Source: Actinidia chinensis (Eukaryota > Streptophyta > Magnoliopsida > Ericales > Actinidiaceae). From it: a stretch of DNA of 10,000 bases. The notes beneath the pieces are model-generated. The model worked only from the letters and a program-made list of their open reading frames with translations, had not been told where the DNA came from and did not search any database. Numbering within the stretch: the stretch's first letter is position 1; each line of letters begins with the position of its first letter. The position numbers were made by a program, and so were the translations under genes. The DNA lies in the NCBI GenBank assembly GCA_009663005.1, contig CM018888.1, positions 11,005,764 to 11,015,763 of the forward strand. The letters run 5' to 3'. Positions 7,800-10,000 of the stretch are shown here, one piece after another.

Positions 7800-7906
7800 A
7801 TGAAAGCATACAAAATTATAAATCTGATACAAAATGAGCTAAAGAAAGGAAATTCATTCATTATAAAATGTTGAAAATTTGTTCATTACTGAAAAACTTA
7901 AGAAAA
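7800..7906. other. AT-rich spacer between tandem repeats and antisense ORF
   Basis: Short AT-rich sequence lying 3' of the antisense gene. On the minus strand AATGAATGAATTTCC near 7850-7865 lies about 50 bases after its stop and could have served as a weak polyadenylation region. No gene is seen. Confidence 0.35.
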
Positions 7907-10000
7907 TTACAAGTCAGGAGATATATCGGCATTCGAGTCATCTTCAGCAACTGCACTAGCCTCTACTGCTTCTTGGGTAAGCTCACCGGCCACCTCCGGG
8001 GTCTTCTCCGAGACCTTATCTACTGCTTTCTCCAGCACTTCTTCCTCATTAAAATGAGGTAGAACGAGGGAAGAGTAGGCTTGAGGGGGATCCAATGGCT
8101 TGATTTCGAGGGGAGCCACGTTCTAAGCAGGATGATTAGGAGGGATGTCGAGCTCTTTTAAGCAAAAACAAACCAACCCTCCTGGAAGATACCAGGGCAA
8201 AGCTCGGGAAGCTTCTTATCATAGTTGTTGCTAGCTCGGTCTATCCCTTAGTTATACACCCTCTCAAAGACTGAGCCGTAAGTGACCTTCTCTAGCTCTC
8301 CTAACTGCCCCAAAGCTTTGTCCAGTTGCTCCTATATAGTAACTACCTCACCCTAGCTTCAGTGACAGCGGTGTAACTCGTATCTCTCTTTTGGACAGCA
8401 GCAACGAGGTCCAGCTTTGCCTTTTCAGCAGCTTCAGAGTCAAGTTTGGCTCGTTTCTAAAGAGAGCTTATTTTCTTCTTCAACTTCTTAATCTCGGCGG
8501 ACTGTTCCTTCATCCGTTCTGAGATTAAGTACCCGAGGTCAAAGCTACTTACTTGAACCTGTTGCATCACCAGCAAATCTTGAATCTCCTCTGAACCCTC
8601 CTCCGCAAGATTGGCAACGTCCTTCTACAGCATGATTGTATGTGCAAGGGCCAAACTAGTATCGCTATCCTTGGTAAAGTTAGCCATCATTACCTGGTTT
8701 ATAAGCTCAGTGGTGAAGAATTCAGGCTTCCACAGCTCGGCGTGATCACTGGAAGAAGGGAGGAAGGCTGAGCTAGTCTCCCCCTTATTTTTCTTGGACT
8801 TCTTGGAGGGCCCCCTAGTGAGCTGTTTCCCCTTGCGCTTGTCCAACAAAGGTGCCTCCGATGAACTCGGTTTGACCCCAACCTAGGTAGTCAGTGCCAA
8901 AACCGGAGTAGTGGATGGCAGTGGGACCTAGCTGATGGTGGGAACCAATGTAGTGGGAGGATTGACAGCTGGCATAGACTTCTTCTGGCCTAGAGTGTTG
9001 AACCTTGAGGCCATGTTGGCCTCACTTGAGCTTGTGCAAGAGACCCCGCCTTCCCTAAACGAGTGAGTTATCTCAACTTCACCTATGAGCTAGAGTGGGG
9101 CGTAGGCAAGGTAGTTTAAGCTCAAGATCTGAATGGGGCTCAATGGAAGGAACTTTGGGCTTAGCTACGGGAAGCACCCAGTTCCTTCTCTATTTAACAC
9201 CAGCTAACTCACTGTCTCTTCTCTTTCCTCTTCTTCATTATCTGAAGAATTTGAGGAGGTATAGCTTGACGAGCTCGAGGTGATGCCTTCCTCCCAGGCT
9301 AGAACTCGGGTGTGGGGTGCATCCTCATTGAGCTCAGCACTAAGGTCGTCTGAGCTAAAATCGTCGTGTCGGGGAGCTTAGCCTTCAATGCATAAGGTAG
9401 GGAGTCTAATCCTATTGAGCTCGTCAATTTTGTATGGGATCACATGATGGTAAACAAGCTCATAGGTGAGCAGGTCTATCACCTTCCTCGAAGCTCAAAT
9501 GATTGCCTTGCACTCTTCAAGTCGGTTCTTGAAGAGGTCGTTGAAATATGTACAACAACAAAGACAAGTATTAGTATCAACATAAAAATTCACAAGTATG
9601 AAATGTACAGACTTAATAAAGAGGCACTTACTGTCAAGAAGATGGCCGTTATGCTGAGGGAACGAGAAGAGACCATCGTCCCCAGCTCAGAACTCCCATT
9701 TACCTAAAACCCAAACAAACTCGTTAAGGAACAAGTTCATGTCTAGGTTGTTAGTGACCAACCTCATTTGTGGTTGAGAGGGTTCTTGAGGCGCAAGTAG
9801 TGGTTCCACTTGAAAAGGGTGTACCCAGCTCTTTCTTTGGCCGCACTATAGTGTACATATGAAGCAGATCTGTAGCAGTAAAGGGGAGCTTGACTTGGCA
9901 CATCAAGGTGTCCACCGTAAACACGGTTTGAACGAAGTTGACAGAGACCTACATGAAGGTGAGGTGGTAGCGTGCCATTACCTCCTTCAACATCAGGATG
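7907..10000 (-). pseudogene. Antisense ORF of the Tat-like element (coiled-coil protein, broken, 5' end beyond window)
   Basis: Coding traces run leftwards from the window edge, converging on pol. Near 9990-9690 they include QVKLPFTATDLLHMYTIV and LVTNNLDMNLFLNEFVWVLG, resembling plant proteins annotated with a 'putative gypsy type transposon' domain. Then come a Ser/Glu-rich stretch (TSSSSSYTSSNSSDNEEERE, near 9230-9290), a basic patch (DKRKGKQLTRGPSKKSKKNK, 8785-8845), KPEFFTTELINQVMMANFTK, and a probable coiled coil (SERMKEQSAEIKKLKKKI, AKLDSEAAEKAKLDLVAAVQ, 8380-8560). YDKKLPELCPGIFQEGWF lies near 8170-8220, and an acidic tail ends at TAA 7907-7909. In-frame TAGs lie at 8625-8627, 8457-8459 and 8123-8125, with further stops and frameshifts. 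Long antisense ORFs 3' of pol are known in Grande and related Tat elements; their function is not established. Confidence 0.65.
9541..9631 (-). other. Possible intron in the antisense ORF
   Basis: Read on the minus strand, a strong donor-like ACA|GTAAGTGCC at 9631 opens a T-rich, AT-rich stretch of about 90 bases without family-like coding, ending near TTGTTGTTGTACATATTTCAA, after which plausible coding (NDLFKNRLEECKAII) resumes. The acceptor would have to be decayed, because CAA stands where CAG is expected. Low confidence. Confidence 0.3.

Larger units (their letters stand above)
1..10000 (+). mobile_element. Degenerate Ty3/gypsy LTR retrotransposon, Tat-like lineage, internal part only
   Basis: The window is filled by the internal region of one Ty3/gypsy element, interrupted once by a nested insertion at 321-2347. 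The domain order seen is gag, protease, reverse transcriptase, RNase H, second RNase H, integrase, then a tandem-repeat block and an antisense ORF. Integrase downstream of RT is the Ty3/gypsy order, as opposed to Ty1/copia. A second RNase H together with 3' tandem repeats and an antisense ORF is known for the Tat/Ogre branch of plant elements, so that assignment is by architecture. No LTR, primer binding site or polypurine tract of this element is visible, so both ends lie outside. Every ORF is broken, so it is a non-autonomous fossil. Lineage certainty is good; family name is not attempted. Confidence 0.9.

Noticed and set aside
9095..9707. Plus-strand open frames of 62 and 87 codons
   Set aside because: The minus strand over the same interval carries the antisense ORF signal, so these are shadows.

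Overview
This window is plant nuclear repeat DNA, most likely from a eudicot. It contains no intact host gene. Almost all of it is one old, decayed LTR retrotransposon of the Ty3/gypsy superfamily, read on the + strand. Both its LTRs lie outside the window. Three features place it in the Tat/Ogre-like branch: a second RNase H domain between the reverse transcriptase-linked RNase H and the integrase, a tandem-repeat block downstream of pol, and a long antisense ORF after that block. All of this comes from reading motifs by eye; no database search was run.

Layout from left to right. Positions 1-320 hold the middle of gag, cut by the window edge. Positions 321-2347 are a separate AT-rich insertion that begins TG, ends CA and is flanked by the 5-bp duplication CTCAA; it looks like a solo LTR of another retrotransposon that landed inside gag. 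Gag resumes at 2348 and reaches its zinc-knuckle region near 2640. Protease (about 2790-3459), reverse transcriptase (3460-4337), RT-linked RNase H (4338-4795), an acidic linker with the second RNase H (4796-5411) and integrase (5412-6707) follow in the usual order. Every domain carries in-frame stops and frameshifts. The protease active site and two integrase acidic positions are mutated, and a stretch between RT and RNase H is missing.

After pol comes a noncoding stretch (6708-7085) with two adjacent hairpins. Next are nine diverged copies of an approximately 80-bp tandem repeat (7086-7799), arranged in alternating pairs with a 160-bp period. From 7907 to the right edge the coding signal is on the minus strand. 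It is a broken coiled-coil protein gene converging on pol, matching the antisense ORF known from Tat elements, and its 5' end is beyond 10000.

Nothing here can work as an autonomous element. The parts worth a second look are the dated nesting event, the dimeric repeat that resembles an early satellite, and the antisense gene with a possible intron.
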